From Nitzschia sp. pyKryTriq1 (lineage: Eukaryota > Bacillariophyta > Bacillariophyceae > Bacillariales > Bacillariaceae): a stretch of 64,000 bases of DNA. Below the pieces are notes generated by a model that had not been told where the DNA came from, made no database searches, and worked only from the letters and a program-made list of their open reading frames with translations. Positions 9,010 to 19,214 of this stretch are shown one piece after another; position 1 is the first letter of the stretch, and each line of letters begins with the position of its first letter. The DNA is taken from NCBI GenBank assembly GCA_956465555.1, contig OY101121.1:1016722-1080721 (forward strand). Direction: 5' to 3'. A program made the position numbers and the translations under genes.

Positions 9010-10235
9010 CCCAATGATATCATACGGCTATGAATAAGACATTTTTTGTGTTATTTAGATCGACAAGCGCCGGCCAGCATTCAATTTTTGGCGCCCCAAC
9101 CACCACAACGGATGACATACGGACGTGACGGGACGACGTCTGGCCGAAGTTAGTCGGGGCCCGCACCCGCACCGCGCCACAAGCTGGACGACTCGTCTTA
9201 TTTAGCAGTTCGTGAGATGCGTGGCTTGTGACAATATATGGGTCATTCGAGTCAATTCGGAGATCACCAAAGGGCTCCTCCGGCCGGAGATCCCAGGAGC
9301 AGCCAGGAGTCCCCCTTGAAATATGATCTTCTACAATCGTGTCCACGATACCATTGAATGTCAGAGGAAGCAACCAGGGAGGAACATCTGAGGCGCAGAA
9401 TCTCCAGGATGGCGGATCTGTTCTCCAGGGGATTCTCCATGGTCTCCTTCTTAGAGATTCTCCTAGGTTGATGGAAACCTCCATGCTCTTGCAGGTTGTT
9501 CGTCTGCGAGATGTAGAAAATTGGTGCAGGAGCAAGGGAAGAAAGGAGCAAAGAGAAAGGTTTCAACCATTCCAGTTTGCAATGGTATCTCCAAATTGAG
9601 GCGGTTGGTGACAAAGTAAAAAATGTAATTGTCTCTAAATTAAGAATCATACTTGGAACGCAAGTATCAGAGTCTAGATATTGTATTTGGGCTGGAAATT
9701 GAGACATCTACAAACTGGGGTGAGGGGCGGGGATTCATGCTGGGATTCTCACGCTAAAATAGCCCAGTAATTCTCGGGCCGACGCAAGTAACGACCAAGG
9801 AGTCCGTTATGTTATCATTGTCAAGAGTTCCCGATCGACTGGCAACTGGACACTGCCATTCCATAAGCGCTCTTCGAGACCGTTCCCTCCGCGCGCTCTC
9901 GGAGTACGACTGGAACGACTAATTCTCGAGTCCTGTCTTCAGTCTGTCCGTTGTCCCCTCTGGCATGTGTCATGATGCGTGTCATGTCGTCCGCCGTCCG
10001 CCCCCCGGTCGGTGCGCCATGCGCGCTTTCCAACGGAGGCACGGTCATCTTAGGCGACAGACCCCAACGGAAGGACACATAGCCGAAATGTATTGCAGAG
10101 AGACATTCATCACATAGACCAATCTCCGTTTCAACGGAAAGCAAAAAAGCAAGCATCAAAGCCGGAGGGAAACATTACATTCCCTTCATCATTTGAATCC
10201 TTTGCCTAAAGCAAGGCTCCTCTTGCATTAAGACA
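9010..10235. other. Intergenic; one doubtful ORF inside
   Basis: Apart from the low-confidence frame at 9020-9484 (minus strand), nothing supportable is seen. Lies upstream of both flanking genes (divergent), so promoters of the secreted protein and of the MYB gene are expected here. Confidence 0.5.
9020..9484 (-). CDS. Doubtful hypothetical ORF
   Basis: A 154-aa frame from ATG 9484 (MEVSINLGES...). Composition in the middle (ASDVPPWLLPLTFNGIVDTIV, DLRIDSNDPYIVTSHASHELL) is protein-like, but no motif or family is recognised and no intron or partner exon is evident. It would end 11 bp from the longest start of the secreted-protein gene. It may be a chance frame or a decayed gene. Confidence 0.2.
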   Translation of the reverse strand: MEVSINLGESLRRRPWRIPWRTDPPSWRFCASDVPPWLLPLTFNGIVDTIVEDHISRGTPGCSWDLRPEEPFGDLRIDSNDPYIVTSHASHELLNKTSRPACGAVRVRAPTNFGQTSSRHVRMSSVVVVGAPKIECWPALVDLNNTKNVLFIAV

Positions 10236-11842
10236 ATGCCGACCATGGAGGAAGCTTATCCGCGCCCAGGTGCTCCCTTGCACCCACCTGGCGGCATGAA
10301 TCGTTGCGCCGGTTGCAGTGCTGTCGATGTTTCGCTGCTGGCCTGTGACGACATTGATGGAAACGGGACGGCCGATCCTTCGCAAAGGGCTAGGTGGGTA
10401 GTTTTTGTCGCAATGGAAGCACAGGTTGACGTTCAATTTCTCACTTCTCTGATTATTTTTTCACGTAAACGGACAGATTTTGCGCAAACTGCATGATAGG
10501 GAAGAAGGTTCGAGTATTCTGGCCAGTTGATGGTAGCTGGTACATTGGGACCGTACAGCAATACGATCCTTCGACTGGCGAACATTTGTTGCGATACGAT
10601 GACGACGATACGGAATGGGTGAGGATTGGAGAAAGTAATACGACTGCCCCGCCGTCATCATCTCCTCCTGGAACAACGACGAATCCGGGCCGTGCATCTC
10701 CTCACGAGGGCTCGTACCTCGAACAGATTGCTCCAGTGTCTCCATCGGGTCAAATGATGGATACGGATAGTGTGCCTAGCCACGTACCCTACCATCTAGA
10801 TGGGCAACCGAGTGTCACTCCTGACCATAGAGATGTCGGCACTCCACGACGGGGTGGTCCTCCCCCACCCTTACCTCATGGCTACCATGCACCTTATGGA
10901 AGCTCACCTGGAGCATATCCGCCTCCACCCCCGGGATACCATCCTGGTGCGTATCCGCCGTACCCACATGCATACGGCTATGCACCCCCGGGTATGTACT
11001 CGCCCCACCAGAGTCCCGATAAGAACGCCCGGAGCCCTTCGCCAACCGATTCGACGGGCAAGCGAAAGACAGGACCAAAGGCTTGGACGAAAGAGGAGGA
11101 TGCTTTACTTCTCAATATTGTTCAGAATATGCGAATGCCCATGAAATGGTCGATTGTGGCGCAATCCCTGCATGATCGGACAGGAAAGCAATGCCGAGAG
11201 CGATACGTCAATCATTTGAATCCTCGACTCAAGGTTGCAGACTGGACCCCGCTGGAAGATGCGACAATATTTCATTTGTACGACACTATTGGCAGTCACT
11301 GGGCGAAAATGTCTAAGATGATCCCAGGTAGAACAGATAATGGAATCAAGAATCGGTTCCATAATCTACGTCGGCAGCTGGAGCGGGAAGATGAGCACCG
11401 ATTGAGACTCAGTAATGCTAGAGACTTTCCAGAGGAGATTAGATTGGATCGCATTCGCGAGGTTCCAGAGGAACTTCGGGGGAAGAGTGCAGAACTTTGG
11501 GATATGAAAGCTGGACTGAGCGTACTCGCAGCGCAAAGCGTCGTTGGTGGCAACATGTCTCGAAGTGCAGGCAGATTTGGACCTTTTCGAAAGGCCCAAG
11601 ACGATGATATCTGTGTTCGATGTGGTTTTTTCGTGCCGAGTGTGCAAACGGGAACGGAAATATGCACGAAAACTGGCTGGTGCCAGTCCTGCACTCGTAT
11701 TCCTCCGCATGTTGGTGGTAACTTGTTGAGGGAATGTCTGAATTTACGTCGCTGCCAGGATGCAGAAAAGCGAAAGATCATCGAGTCATGGGACGAACCG
11801 GGGGTCGACGAATCAACAGGGGAGCAGTCAATTGAAGCATAA
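10236..11842 (+). CDS. R2R3-MYB protein with Tudor-like and CxxC zinc modules
   Basis: Two exons, 10236-10393 and 10477-11842 (83-bp intron), giving 507 aa. Order of parts: an N-terminal CxxC pair (CAGC at about residue 24, CANC at 55-58) that could bind zinc; a Tudor-like segment at about 60-105 (KKVRVFWPVDGSWYIGTVQQ, then DDDDTEWV); a long Pro/Gly/Tyr/His-rich region (about 170-240); MYB repeats R2 (about 252-300) and R3 (about 302-350). The third Trp position is Tyr in R2 (CRERYVNHLNP) and Phe in R3 (IKNRFHNLRR). The C-terminus holds another Cys cluster (CVRCGFF...CTKTGWCQSC). This suggests a nuclear chromatin-associated transcription factor. The fusion of a Tudor-like reader with MYB repeats is by my reading; targets are unknown. 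Confidence 0.85.
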
Positions 11843-12138
11843 CTTCGCCTGTACAAGAATAGAATAATTTAAAGTTGATTTAGGAGTGGTTGCTTCCATT
11901 AAAACATGTAGTGCAGTCTAGTCTTCGGCTATTGTGATGGGGCTGTAGATTACTAGCACGGACTGTCGGGATGCGTGTGTTCATGATTCGATTCCTCATC
12001 CTCAGAAAAGAGTCTGTTTTAAGTCAAAAATTAGTGTTATCCTTCCCAGCCTAGCCGACAAGTTCCAATGTAATTTTCTAGTTGTCTCCAACTCTGGGAG
12101 TGCGGTGGCGTGTGGTACCTGGATCGATTAGGAAGCGT

Positions 12139-13591
12139 TCAAGCTTGGCTTTCTCGCATCACCTGCCCAGCGACTGAAAGTGCCTGTTCAATATCAGCAA
12201 TGAGATCATTTTCGTCTTCTAGGCCAACACTTACCCGTAGCAAGCCCGGAGGACTAGTTCGGCGCTCTGGTGGCTCAATCGATGCCCGGTGCTCGATCAA
12301 GGTTTCGGTACCCCCTAAAGATGTAGCACGCTGGATTGTCCTCAAAGCCGCAGCAAAGGCCATGGCCGACGCTTCATCTTCAAGCTCCACACTAAAGACG
12401 CCACCAAACATGTCCATTTGAGACTGGGCTACGTGATGGAATTTATGCGATGAAAGCCCGGGATAATAAATGGCTTTCACCATGGGGTGTTTCTCCATGT
12501 ACTCTGTGAGAACTTTGGCTGTCTTCGATTGCCGTTCTACTCGCACTTGCAATGTCCGGAGCCCTCGCAAAGTTAACCAGGAATCCCACGGAGATGCCAC
12601 CCCTCCTACATTGTTCTGCACCGTCTTTATCTTCGGAGCCAATTCTCTGCCCCGCTTGGTGGTGGGAGAGGCTGTCAACAATCCCAAGAGAGCGTCCGAG
12701 TGGCCAGCCAGGTATTTTGTTCCAGAATGCATGGAGATGTCGGCACCGAGCTGTTTGACAAAGGAAAGGCTCAGAAAACTCCGTACCGGTACAATGAAAC
12801 GACCCCGCATACAAAGGTACTGTAGCTGAAATTTCTCGACATGGGCTTACCTCAAGTGGTCGTGTGACGATGGGGGACGCCATTGTGACATCGACGACGG
12901 TTGTGACTGCATGAGTCGAAATACTCCTCACTGTATCAGTGATCGCAGCGATATCAATAACCTCACACTTTGGGTTGGACGGACTTTCCATCCACACAAT
13001 TACATCCGAATCTGGGTCAACCTTTGCTACTTCCTCCAAAACATTTGTTGCCACGGTCATATCTGCACGTTTCACGGTGACATTGTGACGAGAAAAGACT
13101 TCAGCCATGAGAGTTGGAACACCGTGATAGAGATCGTGGGGAAGAACCATGGTAAGGGGCGAAGAATGAGCTAGTACTACGGCTGAAACTGCCATCATCC
13201 CCGAAGAGAAGGCCCATGTCGTTGGTTCCATTTCCTCGGCTTGTACTGGATCCAGGGGTAGACCGATCGTTTCAAGCCTAAAGATTGATTTCTCGAGCAG
13301 GAGTCTGGTCGGATTGTCTTCTCTAGCATAAATGGAATCTGTATCTCGATAATTTCCATCTGCGGGTCTAACATAGGTCGTAGCTAGGTGGATTGGTGGA
13401 GCCATGGGAGCATTCGCGATGTCTTGGATACCAGAATGGGCAACACGTGTAGCAAGTTTGCTGGGTGCACCTTTTGATTGCAAACTTATGGCCTCAGCCC
13501 GACGTCCTGCTTCTGCAGAAGAAATCGTCGCCAACCCACGCATGGACCCGCTGGCCTTGAAAACAGCATGACGCAGAATCGGATTCCCCAT
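12139..13591 (-). CDS. Cys/Met-metabolism PLP-dependent enzyme (cystathionine gamma-synthase/lyase-like)
   Basis: Exons 13591-12851 and 12750-12139 (100-bp intron), giving 450 aa from the first ATG. PLP-dependent transsulfuration-family fold. Visible are the substrate loop region (SIYAREDNPT), WMESPSNPKCEVID, and the Schiff-base lysine in SGTKYLAGHSDALLG at the start of exon 2; near the C-terminus SLGGTETLIEHRASIEP and GLLRVSVGLEDENDLIADI are typical. Family members make cystathionine from an activated homoserine ester, cleave cystathionine, or act as sulfhydrylases; sequence reading alone does not separate these. The N-terminus (MGNPILRHAVFKASGSMRGLAT) is basic and hydroxylated, suggesting an organelle presequence, probably mitochondrial. 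The intron carries one TACCGGTA palindrome. Confidence 0.9.
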
Positions 13592-14278
13592 GCTCAACAA
13601 GAAACTTCTTGGAAACAGCGAAAAGTGGATTTTCAACGTGGAGATCTCGAATCCTTCTCCAACGCGCCCGCTTCGACGGTCAAAAACTCCTTCGCAGATC
13701 GCAGATTAAGAAATTGGTTATTTCCTTTTCCAGCACTGCCAGGAGGATATCGAAGAAATAGGGGCGAGATTTCGATGAAGGCTTTTGAAAAGCTCTGGCT
13801 GCGAGTATTATTGGTGCAGGAATGAGCAGACGTTTGTTGTGAATTGTGAAGCGTCGCGGTGGTGGTGCAGAATATGCAACATTCGTATCAAAAATAATAA
13901 TCTGGGAAACGGGATCAACAACTGTGCGAGCTACCTACGTACCCGGGGGTAAGCCGGGAAACGAAAGGCTGCATCCAAATCCAGTCGAATTGATCGATCA
14001 TCGTTTCCGCCTGTCCGTCTACCACACTACCAGTTCTGAAAACGTTCTGAGTAACGTAGGATGCAGGGGCTATTTATAAATTAGCCCCTGGTAGGAGGTG
14101 AGTATGGAGTAGGTAACCAAAAAATGTCGCTGGAATGAACAAAATGCCGAGCACCGTGCTCTGGGTAGTCTAGTTATTACATTAGAAAAGGTGTCTCGAA
14201 AGAGATGATATACAATTAGCAGACTGTTCCACCAGTACGGGCGGTGGCAGGGGCTCTTGCTGTGTTCACGAAAAGGAC
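13592..14278. other. Intergenic
   Basis: About 690 bp between the start of the PLP enzyme and the stop of the beta-trefoil protein, both on the minus strand. No gene or clear repeat seen. Confidence 0.6.
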
Positions 14279-15994
14279 CTACCACTGTCGCCAAGCTGAA
14301 ATTGGCCTTTGCACACCTATCAAATCATCTTTTACTTGAGCAGTGGGAGAGAGGGTTATACCGTCCGTGCTATCTTTTACAACAGCCGCAGTAGTACCCA
14401 ACACTCCCGCTCCTAGCAAGGCCCCTCCACCCGCGCCTGCTAGCGCCTCCGCGGAGATGCCGGCAAGAATAGAGAGTTCGGTGGCCGCTAATCCAGCAGC
14501 CTCCATCACACCCACAATCGCATAGGGCATTGCGATTGTCAACGCTACACCAACCGCTCCCGCCGCGCCGAGAGCGGCAAGACGCGGACCACTTATCGTA
14601 GTTGGTAGCTTTGGTTCCAGTCGAAAGGTTTCTGCCTCCTCGAAGGAGTCAAGAGTCGTACATAACGTATCATTCAGCACTGATAAGGTTCGTTGGTGGG
14701 CCTTTGACGTGAGATAGATTCCGCCATGTGGGGATTCTTCCATCTCCCACAAGCTCCAGTCTCCTTTGGTCGAGGTCGTATGTAACTCGCCTTGAGAATT
14801 GCATCCCAAGAACTTCTCGTGGGCTTTCGACCATAGGGTGATATCCCCATCGACGGTCCGATCCAATTTCCACTCTTCCCAGTCTCTTTTGTGCTTGCTC
14901 ATAAAGGGGCCTTTGGACCGAGAAGAGACGTTTAACTGCTTGTCTTGAGACCCGACGGCACACAAATAATAAATGTTGCGATGTGCCGCGTCTATGTGCC
15001 ATTTACAAAAATCACTCCGTCTCGTCGTCGTTTGCAATGCCTCGCCCTCTTCTTTGCCAACTGTCAAGTACCGATCAGGATGTGCGACACTGATAATGTA
15101 TACGCCGTTTTCCGCCTTTTCCAACTTCCATTTCTCCCAGTGACCTAATCGATTCTCCGACGTCGACACCTTGCCGTCAGGATCACTACTTAAATACTTG
15201 TGACTGTGTGTCCATGATGAAATTGCCACATTTCCAAAGCCCACCTCAATGAATCGGAACACTTCCCATCCCTGGAAGACCGAGCTGAGAGTCAATTGAC
15301 CAAATAGGTTGCACCGGACCTGCAAATGCAGCACTGGGTTGCTAACAAAGCAGAGTTCGCCCGAAGTGAATTCAAGTTCCCACACAGCAGCTGGTCCGGA
15401 TGAAGTCGTGATGAGCACCAAACCACTACCGTCCATGCTGGTCGTGTACGCCAATCTTTGTGGAGCAAAAGCCTTGGGCAGCAATGTATAGTAAACGGAC
15501 ATGTGATCTGCGGATGGATTAGCACTTCGGACGCTTCCCCCCTGCCCCTTGGTCGGGCTACCACCGTCCCAGCTCAGGCTACTACTACGAGTCCTCGTCA
15601 ACGAAATTTCTTGTGGATGTATGGTGGGTGGTGGTGATGATGATGATGATTCGACAGGTTCCATCAACCAAGTCGTCCAATTGCTCGGAAAGTCTTGAGT
15701 GCCCACTTTGCCGTCTGCCGTAGAATGCAGATACTTGCCTGTCTCCACGTGTCGAAAACTAATACTCCGCATCGTCGACATTCCATCTTCGACTATGGCA
15801 GTGTCTAAATGCACATACCATTCGGTGTGTCGATTTCGGAGTTTGGTAAATTCCAATCGATAGGTGTCCTCCACTTCTCCTCGGCGCTTGTTTGCGGGGA
15901 TTTTTGTGAGGAGGAGTCGGAGGCCATGTTCCTTTTCGGTCAAGTGACACCGACTGGCTTCGACGCAAGGGAACTCCATCGCGTTGGTGATCAT
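14279..15994 (-). CDS. Fascin-like beta-trefoil repeat protein with C-terminal ISG12/IFI6-like membrane segment
   Basis: 571 aa from ATG 15994; the frame is open upstream to about 16096 without another ATG, so a 5' exon is possible. The body is a series of about 45-50-residue units of beta-trefoil/fascin style, each with a '(H/K)(K/R)YL...G.(V/L)...W..W..E' signature: TGKYLHSTADGKVGTQDFPS, HKYLSSDPDGKVST...HWEKWKLE, DRYLTVGKEEGEAL...FCKWHI, EKFLGCNSQGELHT...WSLWEME. Such folds bind actin, carbohydrates or lipids. A Ser/Thr-rich linker with charged SSSLSWDGG sits after the first trefoil. Near the C-terminus a roughly 75-residue Ala/Gly-rich hydrophobic stretch (LAALGAAGAVGVALTIAMPY...AGAGGGALLGAGVLGT) strongly resembles the ISG12/IFI6 family of small membrane proteins. 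The combination suggests a membrane-anchored adaptor; partner unknown. Confidence 0.75.
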   Translation of the reverse strand: MITNAMEFPCVEASRCHLTEKEHGLRLLLTKIPANKRRGEVEDTYRLEFTKLRNRHTEWYVHLDTAIVEDGMSTMRSISFRHVETGKYLHSTADGKVGTQDFPSNWTTWLMEPVESSSSSPPPTIHPQEISLTRTRSSSLSWDGGSPTKGQGGSVRSANPSADHMSVYYTLLPKAFAPQRLAYTTSMDGSGLVLITTSSGPAAVWELEFTSGELCFVSNPVLHLQVRCNLFGQLTLSSVFQGWEVFRFIEVGFGNVAISSWTHSHKYLSSDPDGKVSTSENRLGHWEKWKLEKAENGVYIISVAHPDRYLTVGKEEGEALQTTTRRSDFCKWHIDAAHRNIYYLCAVGSQDKQLNVSSRSKGPFMSKHKRDWEEWKLDRTVDGDITLWSKAHEKFLGCNSQGELHTTSTKGDWSLWEMEESPHGGIYLTSKAHQRTLSVLNDTLCTTLDSFEEAETFRLEPKLPTTISGPRLAALGAAGAVGVALTIAMPYAIVGVMEAAGLAATELSILAGISAEALAGAGGGALLGAGVLGTTAAVVKDSTDGITLSPTAQVKDDLIGVQRPISAWRQW

Positions 15995-16458
15995 TCTTGT
16001 ATCTATTTCCCAAGTGCAGTACTGGTACAGAGTGAGTCGTCGTTTTAGTGATGCCTGAGATAGGATACCATTACGATGGTGTCCGCTGGTGTTCACATAT
16101 ATCTACTCACTCTTATAGTTGTGTCAATCTGTCATCATGCCTCGTGGGGTGCGGCGATAAAGGAGTGAAGAGTTGGGTGCAGAAGCAAAAGGGTTCTGTT
16201 TTGGTTTCTTCGTGATTGCAGTATAATCGTAACAGACCGTACAAGCTAGCATGGAGCTCGAAGCTCGAAGCTCGAGAACACCCGAATCACGAACACCAGT
16301 CATGCACCGGCGCCATCATTGTTTATTATTATTTTTTGAAATGAAAATCTTCCGAAACCAGACAACGACGATGACAACAACCAACAAACTCCGAGCGATA
16401 AAGGTCAATACACAACACACAACCACTTTCCACAAAGCATCGTCATTCGTCATTCGTC
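15995..16458. other. Divergent promoter region
   Basis: About 460 bp between the divergent beta-trefoil and exostosin genes. It may hold a 5' exon of the former (open frame to 16096). No repeat of note apart from a CGAAGCTCGA doublet at about 16257-16276. Confidence 0.5.
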
Positions 16459-17859
16459 ATGAGGCTGCCTCTAATCACGAAAAAGATCAAGCACAACGTG
16501 GCCGCATGGTGCTTGTTGCTGGGCCTTGTGCTCATTCAGCTACTCTTGGGAGCATCCGCTGTCCGATCCACCCTACGAGTATACGATGAGATTTCGGACG
16601 AGCCCACCAATGTACGAGTAATTCAAAGGCGATCGTCTGCTCCTGTGTCTGTTCCTGTCTACGAGTACTCAGAAATCACATTCACCAACATTGGCTGGTT
16701 TCATCCCAGTCCCGAAATTGCCAACACTACCTTCCGATGTATGGTCGCTCGCAGTTTCATGGACGCCGTCGTGGCACATGAACGGTTCAACCGATCGATG
16801 TGGACCGATCTAGAGCGAACTCCTGACGCCACACGGCCCGTACTCGCGTTTTTGGACTACGATGCTTGCAATCAAGTACACTGGCCAAAGTTTGGAGGAG
16901 ACAGGTACACCAATGCCGATATGGAACATGGACGACCAGCTGGAAACACCTTGCGTAAGAAATCAAGTATGATTTGTTCCAAAATTGAGCAAGCCTTGCA
17001 ATCACCAGCCATGGCCGCGCCCGAATCACGTCTGATAGTATTGAGTTGTGCCTACTTTACTACGGGTACATTATACGACCCGCGTCTACCATGCATGTTC
17101 GAAAATCGCAACGCAACCATGTACGACAAATTGGTGGTGGGTCATGTCGATACTCGGTACGATGCCATCCACCCGAAACTGGATTTTGGGCTCCCTCCGT
17201 GGCCTGTGAAAACCGTACATATGCCGACCGAAAAGATCCAAGCATTGAAAGACTGTCAACTACAAGACGACCGTCCCATTGAAATATCGTTCAAAGGCCG
17301 ACAACGAATCCCGTTTCCGGAATTCCACGAATACTTTGAACCGCTGAACGACGGACATCGACGTAAAATCCATTTCGGAGTGGAACACTATCTAGAATCC
17401 CCGCATAATACCAGTCGCGGTGGAAAAGTCTTGGCACCGGCGCCCAGAGAAAATCAAACCTCCGAATCGTATTATGCATGGATTATGAATACTACCTTTT
17501 GTCCAACCCCACGCGGAGATAATTTGTACTCGGTACGATTTTCGGAAGTGATGAGTGCCGCCTGCATCCCTATGGTGTATGCCGACGGGTGGGTCTTGCC
17601 CTACAATCAAGATATTGTCCCAGATTGGAGCAAACTGGCCGTCCTGCTTCCGCAAAGAAACGTGTCCTCCACACTCGATGTGATTGCAAGGATCACAGAG
17701 GAGGAACGATGTAAGATGCAAAAACGTGTGTTTGACTTTTACAACAAATACGTCAAGGATTCCCATGGACGACTGCGAGCGAATTTAAAAAATGATGGAT
17801 GCAAGACTATTGGCCAACAAGGAGGGGAGAGATCATGGTTGGATAAGTTACGCTCCTGA
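16459..17859 (+). CDS. Exostosin-family (GT47-like) glycosyltransferase, type II membrane protein
   Basis: Single-exon, 466 aa. Short basic N-terminus (MRLPLITKKIKHN) followed by one hydrophobic segment (about residues 15-35), the layout of a Golgi type II membrane enzyme. The C-terminal third has the exostosin signature region: TTFCPTPRGDNLYSVRFSEV, then AACIPMVYADGWVLPYNQDI and DWSKLAVLLP, as in the GT-B C-terminal half of GT47 enzymes. N-glycosylation sequons (NTT, NRS, NAT, NTS, NVS) are frequent, consistent with a lumenal domain. Likely transfers a sugar to a cell-wall or secreted glycan; donor and acceptor cannot be told from sequence. Confidence 0.85.
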   Translation: MRLPLITKKIKHNVAAWCLLLGLVLIQLLLGASAVRSTLRVYDEISDEPTNVRVIQRRSSAPVSVPVYEYSEITFTNIGWFHPSPEIANTTFRCMVARSFMDAVVAHERFNRSMWTDLERTPDATRPVLAFLDYDACNQVHWPKFGGDRYTNADMEHGRPAGNTLRKKSSMICSKIEQALQSPAMAAPESRLIVLSCAYFTTGTLYDPRLPCMFENRNATMYDKLVVGHVDTRYDAIHPKLDFGLPPWPVKTVHMPTEKIQALKDCQLQDDRPIEISFKGRQRIPFPEFHEYFEPLNDGHRRKIHFGVEHYLESPHNTSRGGKVLAPAPRENQTSESYYAWIMNTTFCPTPRGDNLYSVRFSEVMSAACIPMVYADGWVLPYNQDIVPDWSKLAVLLPQRNVSSTLDVIARITEEERCKMQKRVFDFYNKYVKDSHGRLRANLKNDGCKTIGQQGGERSWLDKLRS

Positions 17860-19214
17860 GTGAGTGAATGAGTGGTGAGTTGGTTGTTTTCTACTACCGA
17901 ACGAGAAATAATCCGCCAGGCCAAGTACGAGTACCATCATAGTAGTGACAATCACCAGCCGCAATATCGTGCAGCAATACCGGGACTACTCTACCATGGA
18001 GAGAGTTGCTTGTATAATTTTCTATAGAAACACTTAGTAAAACTGCAGTCGTTAAGTCCACTCTGACTACATTCGCCGCTTTCTAGCTTTGGATGGTGGT
18101 GCTTGTCCTGTACTACCTGCTTCTTGTTCTTATCATTCTTGTTGAGTACTCGTACACAGAACAGTACCGGCTTGTAGTACTACCACTAGAATAGGAAGAA
18201 GTTGTGCTTGTACTACTACTCAAGGTGATCTCTCTACTCTAGTACTAGAGCTACGAACGGGGTAGCGAAAAACTACATGTTTCGGACGAAAGTATTGCTC
18301 GGAACATCCTCTAATACTAGTAGAGCGGTACCGGTACCGGTAGAGAGAGACCCTACCGGTAATCTGTACGTATTTGTACTGGTACTGTACGTACGAGTAC
18401 AAGACGAGAAGCAAGAAAAAAGTCGTCGTCGACGACTTTATCCCGGGATTTTAACACGGGGCTCACGCCGAACCACAAACACAACAAACGATGCGACCAT
18501 CGTATTCTGTTGTTGTCATTCATACTGTACTCGTTAGTTAAAACTCAAGGGTTGTAGACTATTTACAAGTGCTGGTACTCGTTCTGTAGTATGGCTATAT
18601 TCTCCAAAGCGTCCTCGGTTGATGCCAGAAGAATCATCATTCGCTTACGTATTGATTTGAGATTGTGCCCCTAATCCATGTGGGGTCCCCCGCGCTCACC
18701 GCGGGGCGTACCGTATCCCCCCCCCCCCCAACTTCTATGTACAGTATTCGTACTCTACTACCGGTAGTAGAGAGAGGAGTGTACTGGTACTGTACTTTAC
18801 GTACCGGTAGACTACTGTACATAACGCGGTACTGTAACTTGGCGGTTTTTTCATACGTACATACTCGTACTCGTACCCGCCTCATCGAATTTCTCATTTC
18901 ATCATTTTTCGCTTTCAAATTTCACTCCGACAGGGCTACGCAGAAACTGGTACAAATTCTACGCACACTCCATCGCCGCATTTTCTTCCCGCCATAATAA
19001 CCCCACGATAGCACAGACTTTGCGCTCTGCGCTGGCCGCATACTCATACAGCGTCGCAAATCCATCGGCTGAATAACACGGCCGCAACACGCATACTCGT
19101 GACGGGCAACACCAACCAATCCCATTGCGATCTTTGCAGCATCAGTAGACTACAGACAGTAGTTTGTTTGTTGGCAGCATTTCTTCAGGGAAGAGTGTCT
19201 CTCTTTCTGTGACG
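17860..19214. other. Intergenic, palindrome- and GTAC-rich
   Basis: About 1.35 kb with no supportable gene. It is dense in TACCGGTA palindromes (18328-18360, 18760-18810) and GTAC/CGAGTAC words, and has a poly-C run (about 18718-18729) and an imperfect GCCCC...GCGGGG hairpin (about 18680-18705). Confidence 0.6.

Noticed and set aside
9264-9707. 147-aa minus-strand frame overlapping the doubtful ORF
   Set aside because: Competes with the other frame at the same place; neither has a motif and composition is unremarkable.
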